Notes: generated by a model from the letters alone, not told the origin. DNA of 64,000 nt from Bdellovibrio bacteriovorus (GCF_001592745.1 NZ_LUKD01000001.1:1955890-2019889); one strand, 5' to 3'; shown: positions 1-8,092, counted from the stretch's first letter. Program-made: numbers and translations.

Positions 1-85
1 ACTACTCACAGATTCCAACGACGCGTTCGCTTGTTGGAAGCGGTTGGGGAGTTAGAGGGGGCGGAGGTTTTGTTTTTGGGTTCTG

Positions 86-116
86 GCCGTCTGCGACGGC
101 GTTTTCGTTTTTTTTA
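86..116 (+). terminator. Rho-independent terminator at window start
   Basis: A 6-bp GC stem (GCCGTC/GACGGC) with a TGC loop is followed by a T-rich tail ending in eight T. It would end a transcript coming from the left of the window. The first 85 bases hold no reading frame that I can assign to a family, so I do not call a partial gene there. The downstream flgJ-like gene then needs its own promoter or read-through. Confidence 0.7.
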
Positions 117-159
117 ATTTCTAAGTTTCAGTTTTCAAACTTCGCACTGGGAGTTGCTT

Positions 160-891
160 ATGAGTGATTCTAGTGGTGCTGCTGGTGGGGCTGGAAATTT
201 TAAGGCTTTTGGGTCTAAGTTTCTTTCTCGGCCTGTGCCTAAATCTCCTGAGCAGAAGCTTCGGGAAGTTTCGGATATGTATGAGAAGCATTTTCTTCGT
301 GAGATGACGAAGGCGATGCGTTCCACTATTCAAGAAGGTGGATTTATTCAGACTAGTCATGCGGAAAAAATTTTTCGTGAGCAGTTGGATGATCACTATG
401 TTGAGAAGTGGGGAGAGCGTGGTGGTGTCGGGCTCTCTGATATGATTTACACGCAGTTGGTTGAGAAATTTGGTGTGATGATGGGAATTAAGACTCAGGT
501 ATCTAAGCCTCAGGGTCCTCTCCCTCTTGACACGAAATCTTTCGCGGCTCGTCCGTTTCAACATCCTGGTAAAAAACAATCCGTGTCTTATCGAATTGAT
601 AATACGCAAGGTCCTCAAGGTGCAGACAAGGCGCCTGAAGCTGTCAAAGCCCCATGGGACGGGGTTTTGCTGGGGAAGAAGACTTTGGCAGATGATCAGA
701 CAATGATTGAAATTGAGCACGACAATGGTCTTAAAAGTCAGATGGTTTTTAAGGGTGGAGTGTCTAAAGTTTCGACAGGGGAAAAACTGCAAGCTGGCGA
801 CACCCTTGGGTTTTTAAGTCCTGAGGCGAAGTCACTCTATTGGACAGTCGAGAAGGGTGCAGAACCTGGACCAGAAACTGTCTCAGAATGA
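160..891 (+). CDS. flgJ: FlgJ-type rod-binding protein with C-terminal LytM-like domain
   Basis: 243 aa. Residues about 35-110 match the FlgJ N-terminal rod-binding domain (a helix with KHFLREMTKAMR, then GGVGLSDMIYTQLV), the part that caps or scaffolds the flagellar rod in the periplasm. It lacks the glucosaminidase domain of enterobacterial FlgJ. Instead residues about 165-235 resemble the beta fold of M23/LytM domains (PWDGVLLG, IEIEHDNGL, LQAGDTLGFL), but the HxH zinc motif is missing, so it is probably not a peptidase. The start is ATG at 160, 6 nt after GGGAG; an in-frame TTG lies at 154 but places the ribosome site too close. First gene of the flgJ-flgM-flgN-flgK-flgL run. Confidence 0.8.
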   Translation: MSDSSGAAGGAGNFKAFGSKFLSRPVPKSPEQKLREVSDMYEKHFLREMTKAMRSTIQEGGFIQTSHAEKIFREQLDDHYVEKWGERGGVGLSDMIYTQLVEKFGVMMGIKTQVSKPQGPLPLDTKSFAARPFQHPGKKQSVSYRIDNTQGPQGADKAPEAVKAPWDGVLLGKKTLADDQTMIEIEHDNGLKSQMVFKGGVSKVSTGEKLQAGDTLGFLSPEAKSLYWTVEKGAEPGPETVSE

Positions 892-969
892 TTTGGTGTA
901 ACTGTCCCATTGTGATACTATGAAAAGAACAAAGAGTGTATTCTAACACTCGAAAGCAGGAGGCCTTCA

Positions 970-1299
970 ATGAAGATCACGCACAACAAAGTTGGACAGA
1001 ATTTGAATCTGACAGATTCTTCTCGCTCTAACAAAGCGGATGCAATTAAAAATAATTCCGCTGGTGCGCCGACAGCAAAAGCAGATGCATTGACTGCGTC
1101 GACTCTCGGTGAATCTTCTCGCGTTGAACTTTCTCCACGTGCGCAAGAAGCAAAAAGAATCAAAGAACTTGCGATGTCGGCTCCTGACGTTGACGAAGCC
1201 AAAGTTGCTAAGTTCAGAAAATTGATCGACGACGGAAAATACAACGTCGATGCAAAAGCTATCGCCGACAAAATGGTCGACGAACATTTAGATTTCTAA
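970..1299 (+). CDS. flgM: Anti-sigma-28 factor FlgM
   Basis: 109 aa, a normal FlgM length. The N-terminal half is polar and probably disordered; the C-terminal half carries the sigma-binding helices (SPRAQEAKRIKELA, then DEAKVAKFRKLIDDGKYNVD and AIADKMVDEHL). FlgM holds the flagellar sigma factor FliA inactive until it is exported through the finished hook-basal body. A strong GCAGGAGG site precedes the ATG by a few bases. A small hairpin (GAGTGT/ACACTC, about 934-951) lies in the gap after flgJ. Its placement just before flgN-flgK-flgL is the classical arrangement, and several sigma-28-like promoters occur in this window. Confidence 0.9.
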   Translation: MKITHNKVGQNLNLTDSSRSNKADAIKNNSAGAPTAKADALTASTLGESSRVELSPRAQEAKRIKELAMSAPDVDEAKVAKFRKLIDDGKYNVDAKAIADKMVDEHLDF

Positions 1300-1381
1300 A
1301 TTGCCGGAAGCCGGTAGAGCTAGCACCCATGCAGGGGTTTATTAACAACCTCACCGCCCAGGCGGCATCAAGGATGATGAA

Positions 1382-1903
1382 ATGATGGACGCAACAGTAG
1401 AAAGAGCGTTTCAAAAGTTAGAAGCCAATCTCGAGGAACTCACAAAGATCTATCGTTCTCTTCTCGATATCGTACGCAAAGAAAAAGACCTTCTTCTTCA
1501 AGCGGATCGCGATGCTTTGGAAGAAAGCAATAAACTTAAAGAAGAATTGCTTTTCAAACTTCGCGCGCAGGATGCTTTGCGTTCTCGCTATGCGATGGAT
1601 CTAGCAACAATGGTCGGAGCCGACGTGGAAAATCCTCGTTTGCTGGAGCTTGCACAAAAGTTAGCAGGCACTCCCGCAGCCGATCGTCTTCGCACTCAAC
1701 ATTCCGCTTTGGACATGTTGATCAAAAGAATCACTGACATTAACAAAGACAATGAAGAATACGCTAAGTCTGCTTTGCACACGTTGAATGGTGCTCTTGG
1801 CGAAATCAAAGATACTCTCTCCGGTAAAAAAACTTACGGAGGCAAAGGCCAATACAAACAAGGCCCTCAGGTGTCTGGCAACTTCGTTAGTAAAGAAGCG
1901 TAA
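1382..1903 (+). CDS. flgN: FlgN-family flagellar export chaperone
   Basis: 173 aa, almost entirely helical with heptad-like spacing, which fits FlgN (Pfam FlgN). FlgN binds the C-termini of FlgK and FlgL in the cytoplasm and delivers them to the export gate. The family is weakly conserved, so the call rests on length, helical character and position between flgM and flgK. Two adjacent ATG codons (1382, 1385) follow AGGATGA; either could be the start. A short CCGG-AAG-CCGG hairpin follows the flgM stop upstream of it. Confidence 0.8.
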   Translation: MMDATVERAFQKLEANLEELTKIYRSLLDIVRKEKDLLLQADRDALEESNKLKEELLFKLRAQDALRSRYAMDLATMVGADVENPRLLELAQKLAGTPAADRLRTQHSALDMLIKRITDINKDNEEYAKSALHTLNGALGEIKDTLSGKKTYGGKGQYKQGPQVSGNFVSKEA

Positions 1904-1981
1904 GCGCGGAAGCGCGCAGTGCCCTAGGGCGGAGCCCGAAGGCTGAAACGGTAACAACGACCCACCGAAGATGAGGATAGG

Positions 1982-3388
1982 ATGTCTAAAATCTCGGCTA
2001 TGATGGATACGGGTAAGCGCTCTCTGATGAATTCTCAGACAGCATTGCAAACGGTCGGTCATAACATCGCCAATAAATCAACCGAGGGCTTTTCACGCCA
2101 GCGTGTTGAGCTATTGTCGAATCAGCCTATCGGTGAGGGAAATCTTCAAATCGGTATGGGTGCCCGTGCCGGTGTCGTGACTCGCGTTAACAATCCTTGG
2201 TTAGAAAAACAAATTCAAAAAGAAGGCATGAACATGGGCTTCCATGATTCGCGTGCCGATGCTCTGGGCCGTGTAGAGCAAATCTACAATGAGCAGAACA
2301 ATAAAGGCCTGAATCAGTACATGACTGATTTCTTCAACTCGTTCCGTGAACTTTCTAACAATCCCGAAAGCTTGGCATCAAGAACTTTGGTGCGTGAATC
2401 TGCTGTTGCGATGTCGAAAGATTTCGGTCGCGTGGTGGGGCAATTAAAAGCCGTGCAGGAAGATCTAGATGGTCAGGTGAAGACGACTGTGAACGAGATC
2501 AATCAGTTGACGAAAGAAATTGCGCAGCTGAATGAAAAAATCCAAATGATCGAAGTTCAAAAAACTCCGGCCAATGATGAGCGCGATCGTCGTGACTTAG
2601 TTCTAAAAAAACTAGGCGAAAAGATCGACATTTCTTGGGCGGAAGGAAGAGACGGCATGGTGACAGTCACTGCCGGTCGTACAGGTATCCTGGTTTCAGG
2701 TATAGGCTCTTCAGAACTGAAAGCAGAACAAACCGGCAGCCGTGACCGCGTCGAAGTATTCTTCGTGGGTACGGGAACTCCCGCAAACATCACAGATCAA
2801 ATCACGGGTGGCCGTATTGGTGGTGCTTTGGAAGTTCGTGACCGTGTGATTGAGGACCTTTTGAATCACGTCGACAACATGGCTTACACATTGGCGAAAG
2901 AAGTCAATAAAGCCCATATTGAGGGATTTGATAAAAGTGGTCGTCCTGGTGTTTTATTTTTCGAAATGCCGGAACAGACAAAGGGAGCTGCATCGGTTAT
3001 CGGATTAAATAAAACAATCTTTAACGATGTCGGCAGAATCGCGGCCGGAGCCCAGTCTGGTGCAACGGGTGATAATACTGTTGCGAACGTGATCTCTTCC
3101 TTGCAGCACCGTCAAGTGATGGATGGTGGAACTTCGACTTTAGATGATTACTACAACACGCAAGTCGGTCAGATCGGTGCGGTCGCCCAACGTGCGGTGA
3201 AATCTCAAGAGTCTCAGAAAAACGTGATGAATCAGCTCACAAATATTCGTGAGAGCATCAGCGGCGTTTCTTTGGATGAAGAGACCACAAAAATGATCGA
3301 GTTCCAAAAAACTTACGATGCTTCTGCTCGTTTGATCAAAACAGCAGACGAAATGTTTGATACAGTATTGAATTTAAAACGGTTATAG
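1982..3388 (+). CDS. flgK: Flagellar hook-associated protein 1
   Basis: 468 aa. The N-terminus has the rod/hook protein signature (ALQTVGHNIANKSTEGFSRQRV), the middle is the FlgK D2-type region, and the C-terminus carries the D0 helix ending FQKTYDASARLIKTADEMFDT. FlgK forms the first junction ring between hook and filament. The ATG at 1982 follows GAGGATAG. The spacer before it starts with a GCGC-GGAA-GCGC hairpin after the flgN stop and contains a CGAAGGCTGAA motif that recurs before flgL. Somewhat shorter than the enterobacterial protein (about 550 aa), mainly in the variable centre. Confidence 0.93.
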   Translation: MSKISAMMDTGKRSLMNSQTALQTVGHNIANKSTEGFSRQRVELLSNQPIGEGNLQIGMGARAGVVTRVNNPWLEKQIQKEGMNMGFHDSRADALGRVEQIYNEQNNKGLNQYMTDFFNSFRELSNNPESLASRTLVRESAVAMSKDFGRVVGQLKAVQEDLDGQVKTTVNEINQLTKEIAQLNEKIQMIEVQKTPANDERDRRDLVLKKLGEKIDISWAEGRDGMVTVTAGRTGILVSGIGSSELKAEQTGSRDRVEVFFVGTGTPANITDQITGGRIGGALEVRDRVIEDLLNHVDNMAYTLAKEVNKAHIEGFDKSGRPGVLFFEMPEQTKGAASVIGLNKTIFNDVGRIAAGAQSGATGDNTVANVISSLQHRQVMDGGTSTLDDYYNTQVGQIGAVAQRAVKSQESQKNVMNQLTNIRESISGVSLDEETTKMIEFQKTYDASARLIKTADEMFDTVLNLKRL

Positions 3389-3458
3389 GCCGTAAGGCCG
3401 CAGAGCCGTAGCGCCTGATGGCGCGAAGGCTGAAGCAGCATAAGGATAGAAAGTTTAA

Positions 3459-4541
3459 ATGAGAATTGCAGATAAAATGTCATTCAATCAAGTGAACCAG
3501 AATCTGACGAAGAATCGTTCAGATATGGCGGACTTGCAGAATCAAGCTGCAACTCAAAAGCGTATTAATAAACCGTCAGATGATCCTTTAGCGTCAGCGC
3601 GTGTGCTGGCTTCTCGTACAGAAGAGCGTGGGAACACTCAGTTTATCAAGAATATCAATAACGCCCGTTCTTTCCTGGAGTTCTCGGACCAATCTTTGGG
3701 CGAACTTTCAGAAATCCTAGTGCGTGCGAAAGAGTTGGCTGTCAGCCAATCGAATGATGCCAGCGGAAACGAAGAAACACGTCTGGTCACGGCGTCTGAG
3801 ATCGAGCAGATCTATAATCAGGCGATTCAAATCGGAAACCGTAAACTCGGAGAGCGTTACGTTTTCGGTGGCTATAAAACTCAAACCACTCCCTTCAATC
3901 AGGCCGGAGAATACTTCGGTGATGATGGAGACATGAAGATCCAAACTCATAAGGATTCTTTCGTTGCCATGAATATTCCGGGCAGCAAAGTCTTCTTAGG
4001 CCGAGGTTTGGGTGGCGACGGGATTGTTCGGGCTCGTTACGAAGCACCGACAACGGTTGAACAGTTAAAACAATTCCAAAAAGAAGAACAACAACGCGAA
4101 GAGGCTAACCGCGAAGTCGAAAGCAACTTCGTAGAGACACGTGGACCTGCATCAGACCGCCGTTCAAGTCGTTCTGACAAGCAAGATCCGGTGACAGGTG
4201 GTGGGGGAACCAACATCTTCTCAACCATTAAGGACCTTGAGATTTCTTTGCGTACCAATGACAAGCAAGGCGTTCAAGCCGCCTTGGACACCCTGGATCA
4301 GGCGATCTCTCAGGTCGTTCTAACCCGTTCTGAGGTTGGGTCCAGAATCATGGCTGTGAACAATACCATGGACTCCCTGCAAAAAGCGGTGGTGGACAAT
4401 AAGGTGGCAGCATCCCAATTGGAAGATGCTGACGCTTTCCAGGTTATTTCAGATATCAATAAGACCGACAGCACCCTAAAAGCGACTCTCGAAACGTCGG
4501 GAAAGCTTATTCAACCAAGCCTTCTTGACTTTCTAAGATAA
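3459..4541 (+). CDS. flgL: Flagellar hook-associated protein 3
   Basis: 360 aa. The N-terminus (RIADKMSFNQVNQNL, then QKRINKPSDDPLASARVLA) is typical of FlgL and related flagellins, and the C-terminus has a matching D0/D1 coiled coil. FlgL forms the second hook-filament junction ring. A charged, low-complexity stretch (residues about 208-250, rich in E, R, S and D and ending in GGGGT) interrupts the middle and is unusual for the family. The spacer from flgK starts with a GGCC-GTAA-GGCC hairpin right at the stop codon. The csrA promoter follows 10 nt after the stop. Confidence 0.92.
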   Translation: MRIADKMSFNQVNQNLTKNRSDMADLQNQAATQKRINKPSDDPLASARVLASRTEERGNTQFIKNINNARSFLEFSDQSLGELSEILVRAKELAVSQSNDASGNEETRLVTASEIEQIYNQAIQIGNRKLGERYVFGGYKTQTTPFNQAGEYFGDDGDMKIQTHKDSFVAMNIPGSKVFLGRGLGGDGIVRARYEAPTTVEQLKQFQKEEQQREEANREVESNFVETRGPASDRRSSRSDKQDPVTGGGGTNIFSTIKDLEISLRTNDKQGVQAALDTLDQAISQVVLTRSEVGSRIMAVNNTMDSLQKAVVDNKVAASQLEDADAFQVISDINKTDSTLKATLETSGKLIQPSLLDFLR

Positions 4542-4551
4542 AAATAATACC

Positions 4552-4578
4552 TACAGTTCCGCTTAAAACTACCGATAA
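4552..4578 (+). promoter_or_regulatory. Sigma-28 (FliA)-type promoter for csrA
   Basis: TACAGTTC, an 11-nt spacer, then ACCGATAA. Against the E. coli FliA consensus TAAAGTTT-N11-GCCGATAA this is 6/8 and 7/8 with exact spacing. Transcription would begin about 15 nt before the csrA ATG. It suggests csrA (and perhaps fliW) joins the late flagellar class rather than depending only on read-through from flgL. Confidence 0.6.
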
Positions 4579-4601
4579 CGACTGCAGCAAAAGGAGTTGT
4601 C

Positions 4602-4829
4602 ATGCTGGTTCTCACACGGAAGTTGGGTGAAAGCATCGCTATCGATGACCACATCAAAATCAGAGTAGTTCAAATCAAAGGTAAACAGGTTCGTTTAGGC
4701 ATTGAAGCGCCCAAAGACACCAAAATTCACCGTGAAGAAGTCTACGTAGCTATTCAGGAACAAAACCAGCAGTCTGCAAGTGTGCCCGCTGATAAGACAC
4801 GCAGTGTCGCTAAACTCCTTAAGCCTTAG
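4602..4829 (+). CDS. csrA: Carbon storage regulator CsrA
   Basis: 75 aa. Opens with the invariant MLVLTRKLGESI, followed by the five-strand core including VRLGIEAPKD and the RNA-binding segment IHREEVY. CsrA dimers bind GGA motifs near ribosome-binding sites and usually repress translation. The gene is followed by a GACCCGCT/AGCGGGTC hairpin (4839-4870) and then fliW. A csrA-fliW pair next to flagellar genes is the arrangement in which FliW titrates CsrA away from flagellin mRNA. ATG follows AAAGGAG with good spacing. Confidence 0.96.
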   Translation: MLVLTRKLGESIAIDDHIKIRVVQIKGKQVRLGIEAPKDTKIHREEVYVAIQEQNQQSASVPADKTRSVAKLLKP

Positions 4830-4993
4830 TCATCTTAAGACCCGCTCCCAGTGCGCTGAAGAAGCGGGTCGTCAAATGCTCTAAATTTTAATTGAGTCTC
4901 CCTAGATTTAGGTCCAGATTTATAGGTGTATTCACCATCATGCCGTCTTGGTGTGTCTAAAATTATGGATGAATACGTTTTCCGGGAGGATGA

Positions 4994-5521
4994 ATGATCA
5001 TTTCGACATCGCGCTTCGGCCAAGTTGAGCTGAAACAGGAAGATGTTCTGACGTTTCCAGAAGGCCTATTGGGTTTCGGGGATCTACGTAAGTTCGCTCT
5101 TCTTGATGATCCAAATGATGAAATCTTCGCCTGGTTGCAAAGCTGTGAAGCGCCTCAAATCGCTTTTCCAGTTCTAGAGCCTGAGTTGTTTGCTCCTCAA
5201 TACAAAGCCACATTGACGAAAAGTGATATGGAAGCTTTGAAATTGGCGGCACAAGAAAAAGCTCGCTACTTCTCTATCGTGACTATTCCAGATGATCCTA
5301 CGCAAATGACGGCGAACCTAAAAGCTCCTGTTGTTGTGAACGTAGAAGCACGCACAGCTCGTCAATGTGTCCTTCAAGACAACAACTTGGCGATCCGTGA
5401 GCCTATCTTCACGAAACTTCAACAGCGCGTGGTTCAAAACCCTGCAGTGGCTATCAAGAACCAATCTTCTGGTATCGACGTAGCGACGAAATTGAACATT
5501 GTGAAAGAAGCGGGATTATAA
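4994..5521 (+). CDS. fliW: Flagellar assembly factor FliW
   Basis: 175 aa, slightly long for FliW (about 140-150 aa). Family landmarks are visible: an N-terminal beta strand followed by FPEGLLGFGDLRKFALLDD, then WLQSCEAPQIAFPVLEP and NLKAPVVVN near residue 110. FliW binds either CsrA or flagellin, so that low cytoplasmic flagellin relieves CsrA repression. It lies 164 nt after csrA with GGGAGGATGA before the ATG. The C-terminal 25 residues extend beyond the usual end of the family. A strong terminator follows at 5544. Confidence 0.93.
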   Translation: MIISTSRFGQVELKQEDVLTFPEGLLGFGDLRKFALLDDPNDEIFAWLQSCEAPQIAFPVLEPELFAPQYKATLTKSDMEALKLAAQEKARYFSIVTIPDDPTQMTANLKAPVVVNVEARTARQCVLQDNNLAIREPIFTKLQQRVVQNPAVAIKNQSSGIDVATKLNIVKEAGL

Positions 5522-5543
5522 TTCCGAATCAAAATTAAGAATG

Positions 5544-5573
5544 AAAAAAGGCTTGGTCACCCAAGCCTTTTTT
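5544..5573 (+). terminator. Rho-independent terminator after fliW
   Basis: Perfect stem AAGGCTTGG/CCAAGCCTT with a TCAC loop, preceded by an A run and followed by TTTT. It closes the flagellar operon and can work in both directions. Confidence 0.9.
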
Positions 5574-5649
5574 ATTTGTCCGAGCAACAGACTTCCACTG
5601 ATCTTTTATCCGTTCGATTGATTCTTGTGTTGAAGTCAGAATTGCAAAT

Positions 5650-5676
5650 AAAAAAAGCGGCCTCAAGACCGCCTTT
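5650..5676 (-). terminator. Terminator-like hairpin, inverted-repeat partner of 5852-5871
   Basis: Read on the minus strand it is GCGGTC-TTGA-GGCCGC followed by seven T, a good intrinsic terminator for transcription leaving rmuC. Almost the same sequence (17 of 18 bases) occurs in the opposite orientation at 5854-5871, so the two copies bracket the small peptide gene at 5715. Confidence 0.65.
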
Positions 5677-5685
5677 CTTATGGAC

Positions 5686-5713
5686 GAGAGTCCCCTCACC
5701 AAAGGAGGCTCTC
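5686..5713 (+). promoter_or_regulatory. Hairpin that sequesters a Shine-Dalgarno sequence
   Basis: Bases 5686-5696 pair with 5703-5713 (11 positions: nine Watson-Crick pairs, one G-U and one C-A mismatch) around a 6-nt loop. The right arm contains AGGAGG, the ribosome-binding site of the small gene whose ATG is at 5715. Translation would need the stem to open, as in RNA thermometers and many type I toxin messages. Confidence 0.6.
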
Positions 5714-5714
5714 T

Positions 5715-5813
5715 ATGAAAAATACCCCTCAACAAGGTACTTTTCGGAAGTTTATAGAATTACTTAAGTTGTTAATCCTGATTCTGTTTTTACTAATCAG
5801 TTCGTGCAGTTAA
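5715..5813 (+). CDS. 32-aa hydrophobic peptide ending in a lipobox
   Basis: An ORF too short for routine calling: ATG with AAAGGAGG 7 nt upstream and a TAA stop. The peptide starts MKNTPQQ, has a basic patch (FRK), a hydrophobic run (LLKLLILILFLL) and ends ISSCS, a lipobox (L-I-S-S-C) followed by one residue. It could be a tiny membrane peptide of the type I toxin kind, a minimal lipopeptide, or a chance ORF. The strong site, its burial in a hairpin and the flanking inverted hairpins favour a real gene. I recognise no family. Confidence 0.45.
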   Translation: MKNTPQQGTFRKFIELLKLLILILFLLISSCS

Positions 5814-5851
5814 GTTCTTAAGCTTGCCATAACCGGGATTCATCACGGATG

Positions 5852-5871
5852 AAGCGGTTTTGAGGCCGCTT
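5852..5871 (+). repeat. Inverted-repeat hairpin at the rmuC 3' end
   Basis: GCGGTT-TTGA-GGCCGC flanked by AA and TT; its outer bases include the rmuC stop codon. It is the mirror copy of the hairpin at 5650-5676. It has no long T tail, so it is a weak terminator on its own. Confidence 0.5.
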
Positions 5872-7093
5872 AAGCATTCTCTAACTGAGGTAATGATTTT
5901 TCCGTTTTAGCGCCCAAGCGCTTTAGATCTTCCACTTGGTCAATCAAGTTCCCGCGACCTTCAGAAACTTTCTTAATCACATCTTCATGTGCTTTTTGAG
6001 CCGCGGAAAGTTTTTCGCCTAGGTTTTGAAGGTCTTTTAAAAGGCCTGCGAATTTTTCATAAAGAAGGCCACCACGCTTCGCGATTTCAAGCGCATTTTT
6101 TTCCTGACGATCTTGCTTCCACAAAGCCGCCACCGTTCTTAGTGTTGCTAGCAAAGTCGTTGGACTCACGATCGCCACGTTTCTTTCCCACGCGTACTGG
6201 AAGAGCTCTGGCTTCAATTTAAACGCCAAAGCAAAAGCCGGCTCTAAAGGCATGAACAAAATCACGAAGTCCGGTGAAATCAACTTATCGGCTGCGTGAT
6301 ATTTTTTCTCTGATAAACCGTCGATGTGTTTTTTCAAAGATTCAACGTGAAGCTTTCCCGCACGCTCAAGATCTTCAGGGGTTTCTGCCGAAGAGTATTG
6401 TTCGTAAGCGATCAATGTCATCTTTGAGTCGACGATTAAATGTTTTTCGTCGGGCAGACTGACGATAACGTCAGGACGAAGAATTTGTCCGTCTTCGCCA
6501 CGCAAATCCAAGTCTGTTCCCTGAATGATGTACTCTTCACCTTTACGAAGGCCCGAGCGTTCCAGAATATTTTCTAAGATCAGCTCGCCCCAATTACCTT
6601 GCGTTTTTACTTCACCCTTAAGGGCTTTTGTCAGATTCTGCGTTTCTGCGGACATGACTTTATTTAGTTCCATGAGCTTCGAAAGTTCCCCGCGCAGCAT
6701 GCCGCGCTCAGAGCGTTCTGTGGAATAAGTCTCTTCCACTTTCTTTTCGAAATCTTTGATGCGCTCTTTAAGAGGTTCCAAAACAGAAGCGATATTTTTG
6801 TGGTTCTGATCGGTAAACTTGGCAGACTTTTCTTCAAAGATTTTTTGCGCCATCACTTCAAACTGAGTGTTCATTTTTTCCGCCAGCGCTTCTTGCTGTT
6901 TGCGAGCATCGGTCATCAAGACCTTTTGTTCAGCGAGGCTTTGTGAAAGAAGATCATTTTTCATCTGCAATGCTTGAACATCCGCCTGCAACTGAGCTTT
7001 TTCAGATGTCGCTTGGGCTTTCATTTTGAAATAAACCACGAGGCCCGCGATAAGCGCTCCCGCGAAAAAAGAAAGGACAACGAATAGATTCAT
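5870..7093 (-). CDS. rmuC: DNA recombination protein RmuC
   Basis: 407 aa. Residues 1-24 are a membrane anchor (LFVVLSFFAGALIAGLVVYF), about 30-150 a coiled coil, and about 160-380 the RmuC domain with WGELILENILE, LRPDVIVSLPDEKHLIVDSK, FVILFMPLEPAF and the PTTLLATLRTV block. RmuC proteins are inner-membrane, restriction-endonuclease-fold proteins that limit DNA inversions and rearrangements. The start is ATG at 7093, 7 nt after GGAGG; an upstream extension lacks a ribosome site. It is transcribed away from the divergent menA. Confidence 0.92.
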   Translation of the reverse strand: MNLFVVLSFFAGALIAGLVVYFKMKAQATSEKAQLQADVQALQMKNDLLSQSLAEQKVLMTDARKQQEALAEKMNTQFEVMAQKIFEEKSAKFTDQNHKNIASVLEPLKERIKDFEKKVEETYSTERSERGMLRGELSKLMELNKVMSAETQNLTKALKGEVKTQGNWGELILENILERSGLRKGEEYIIQGTDLDLRGEDGQILRPDVIVSLPDEKHLIVDSKMTLIAYEQYSSAETPEDLERAGKLHVESLKKHIDGLSEKKYHAADKLISPDFVILFMPLEPAFALAFKLKPELFQYAWERNVAIVSPTTLLATLRTVAALWKQDRQEKNALEIAKRGGLLYEKFAGLLKDLQNLGEKLSAAQKAHEDVIKKVSEGRGNLIDQVEDLKRLGAKTEKSLPQLENA

Positions 7094-7192
7094 GAAAAGA
7101 CCTCCGACGGTTTCTTTTTGCACTTAGAAATTGCATTGGTCATCAGAAAAAGTTCTGATAGAAATGGTTTAAAGTTAACTCGAAATGGTGCG

Positions 7193-8092
7193 ATGCAAAA
7201 TATGACTTCTTCTGCGATTCAAATCAAAAGTATCCTTCTGGCGTTCCGTCCGAAAACTCTCACGGCAGCTTTGGTGCCTTGTTTAGCGGGAACCGCCTTG
7301 GTGCGTGCCATTGGTCTTTCTTGGGATGGTTGGGTTTTATTTTACGCTTTAGCGGCCTCATTCTTAATTCAGATCGGAACGAATTTGGTTAATGATGCCG
7401 TTGATTTTAAAAAGGGCGCAGACACGGAAAAACGCATCGGCCCTCAGCGCATCACTCAGGCGGGGATTTTGACGGCGGGTCAGGTGATGGCCTTGGGATC
7501 TGTCTGTTTTCTTTTAGCCGTTCTTTGCGGTATTCCGCTCGTGATGAAAGGCGGCTGGGTCATCGTTGCTATCGGAATCGCTTCGGTATTGATGGGTTAC
7601 TCTTATACGGCGGGCCCTTTTCCTTTAGCTTATTTGGGATTGGGCGATCTGTTTGTAATTCTATTCTTTGGTTTGCTGGCCGTCATGGGAATCGTATTTC
7701 TGAATACCGGTGAGTGGATGCAAGAGGCTTTCGTTTTGGGATTGCAGATCGGATTTCACGCCACCGTTCTTATTGCGATCAATAATCTTCGCGACCACAG
7801 CGGTGACGCTTTAGTGAATAAAAAAACTCTGGCCGTCCGTTTCGGAGTGAAGTTTTCACGCTATGAAATCGCGACATTGTGTTTTTTGCCTTTTGTATTG
7901 AATCTTTATTGGTGGTTTGAAGGTTACAAGATTCCGGCGATCGTTTCGATGTTTGCAATGCCGCTGGCATTTAAGATCACAAAAAATGTTTTCAATACAG
8001 AGCCCAGCCCCGCTTACAATAAATTTTTAGGTCAGGCAGCCGGTCTTCACTTGGTGTTTGGTCTTTTATTGGCGATAGGATTCGCGTTTTGA
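7193..8092 (+). CDS. menA: 1,4-dihydroxy-2-naphthoate prenyltransferase MenA
   Basis: 299 aa from ATG 7193 (ATG 7202 is also possible). A UbiA-superfamily membrane protein with about eight to nine helices. The first Asp-rich motif is NDAVDFKKGAD, followed by GPQRITQAGILT; the second conserved loop is NNLRDHSGDALVNKKTLAVRFG. MenA attaches the polyprenyl tail to dihydroxynaphthoate in the inner membrane. Its 3' end overlaps menC by 4 nt (TTGA) and menE follows, which fixes the pathway. A second UbiA-family gene lies at 14498. Confidence 0.9.
   Translation: MQNMTSSAIQIKSILLAFRPKTLTAALVPCLAGTALVRAIGLSWDGWVLFYALAASFLIQIGTNLVNDAVDFKKGADTEKRIGPQRITQAGILTAGQVMALGSVCFLLAVLCGIPLVMKGGWVIVAIGIASVLMGYSYTAGPFPLAYLGLGDLFVILFFGLLAVMGIVFLNTGEWMQEAFVLGLQIGFHATVLIAINNLRDHSGDALVNKKTLAVRFGVKFSRYEIATLCFLPFVLNLYWWFEGYKIPAIVSMFAMPLAFKITKNVFNTEPSPAYNKFLGQAAGLHLVFGLLLAIGFAF

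Noticed and set aside
121-792. Long minus-strand frame opposite the flgJ-like gene
   Set aside because: Composition is Arg/His/Leu-rich without motifs, no ribosome site, and it lies fully across a gene with a recognised domain.
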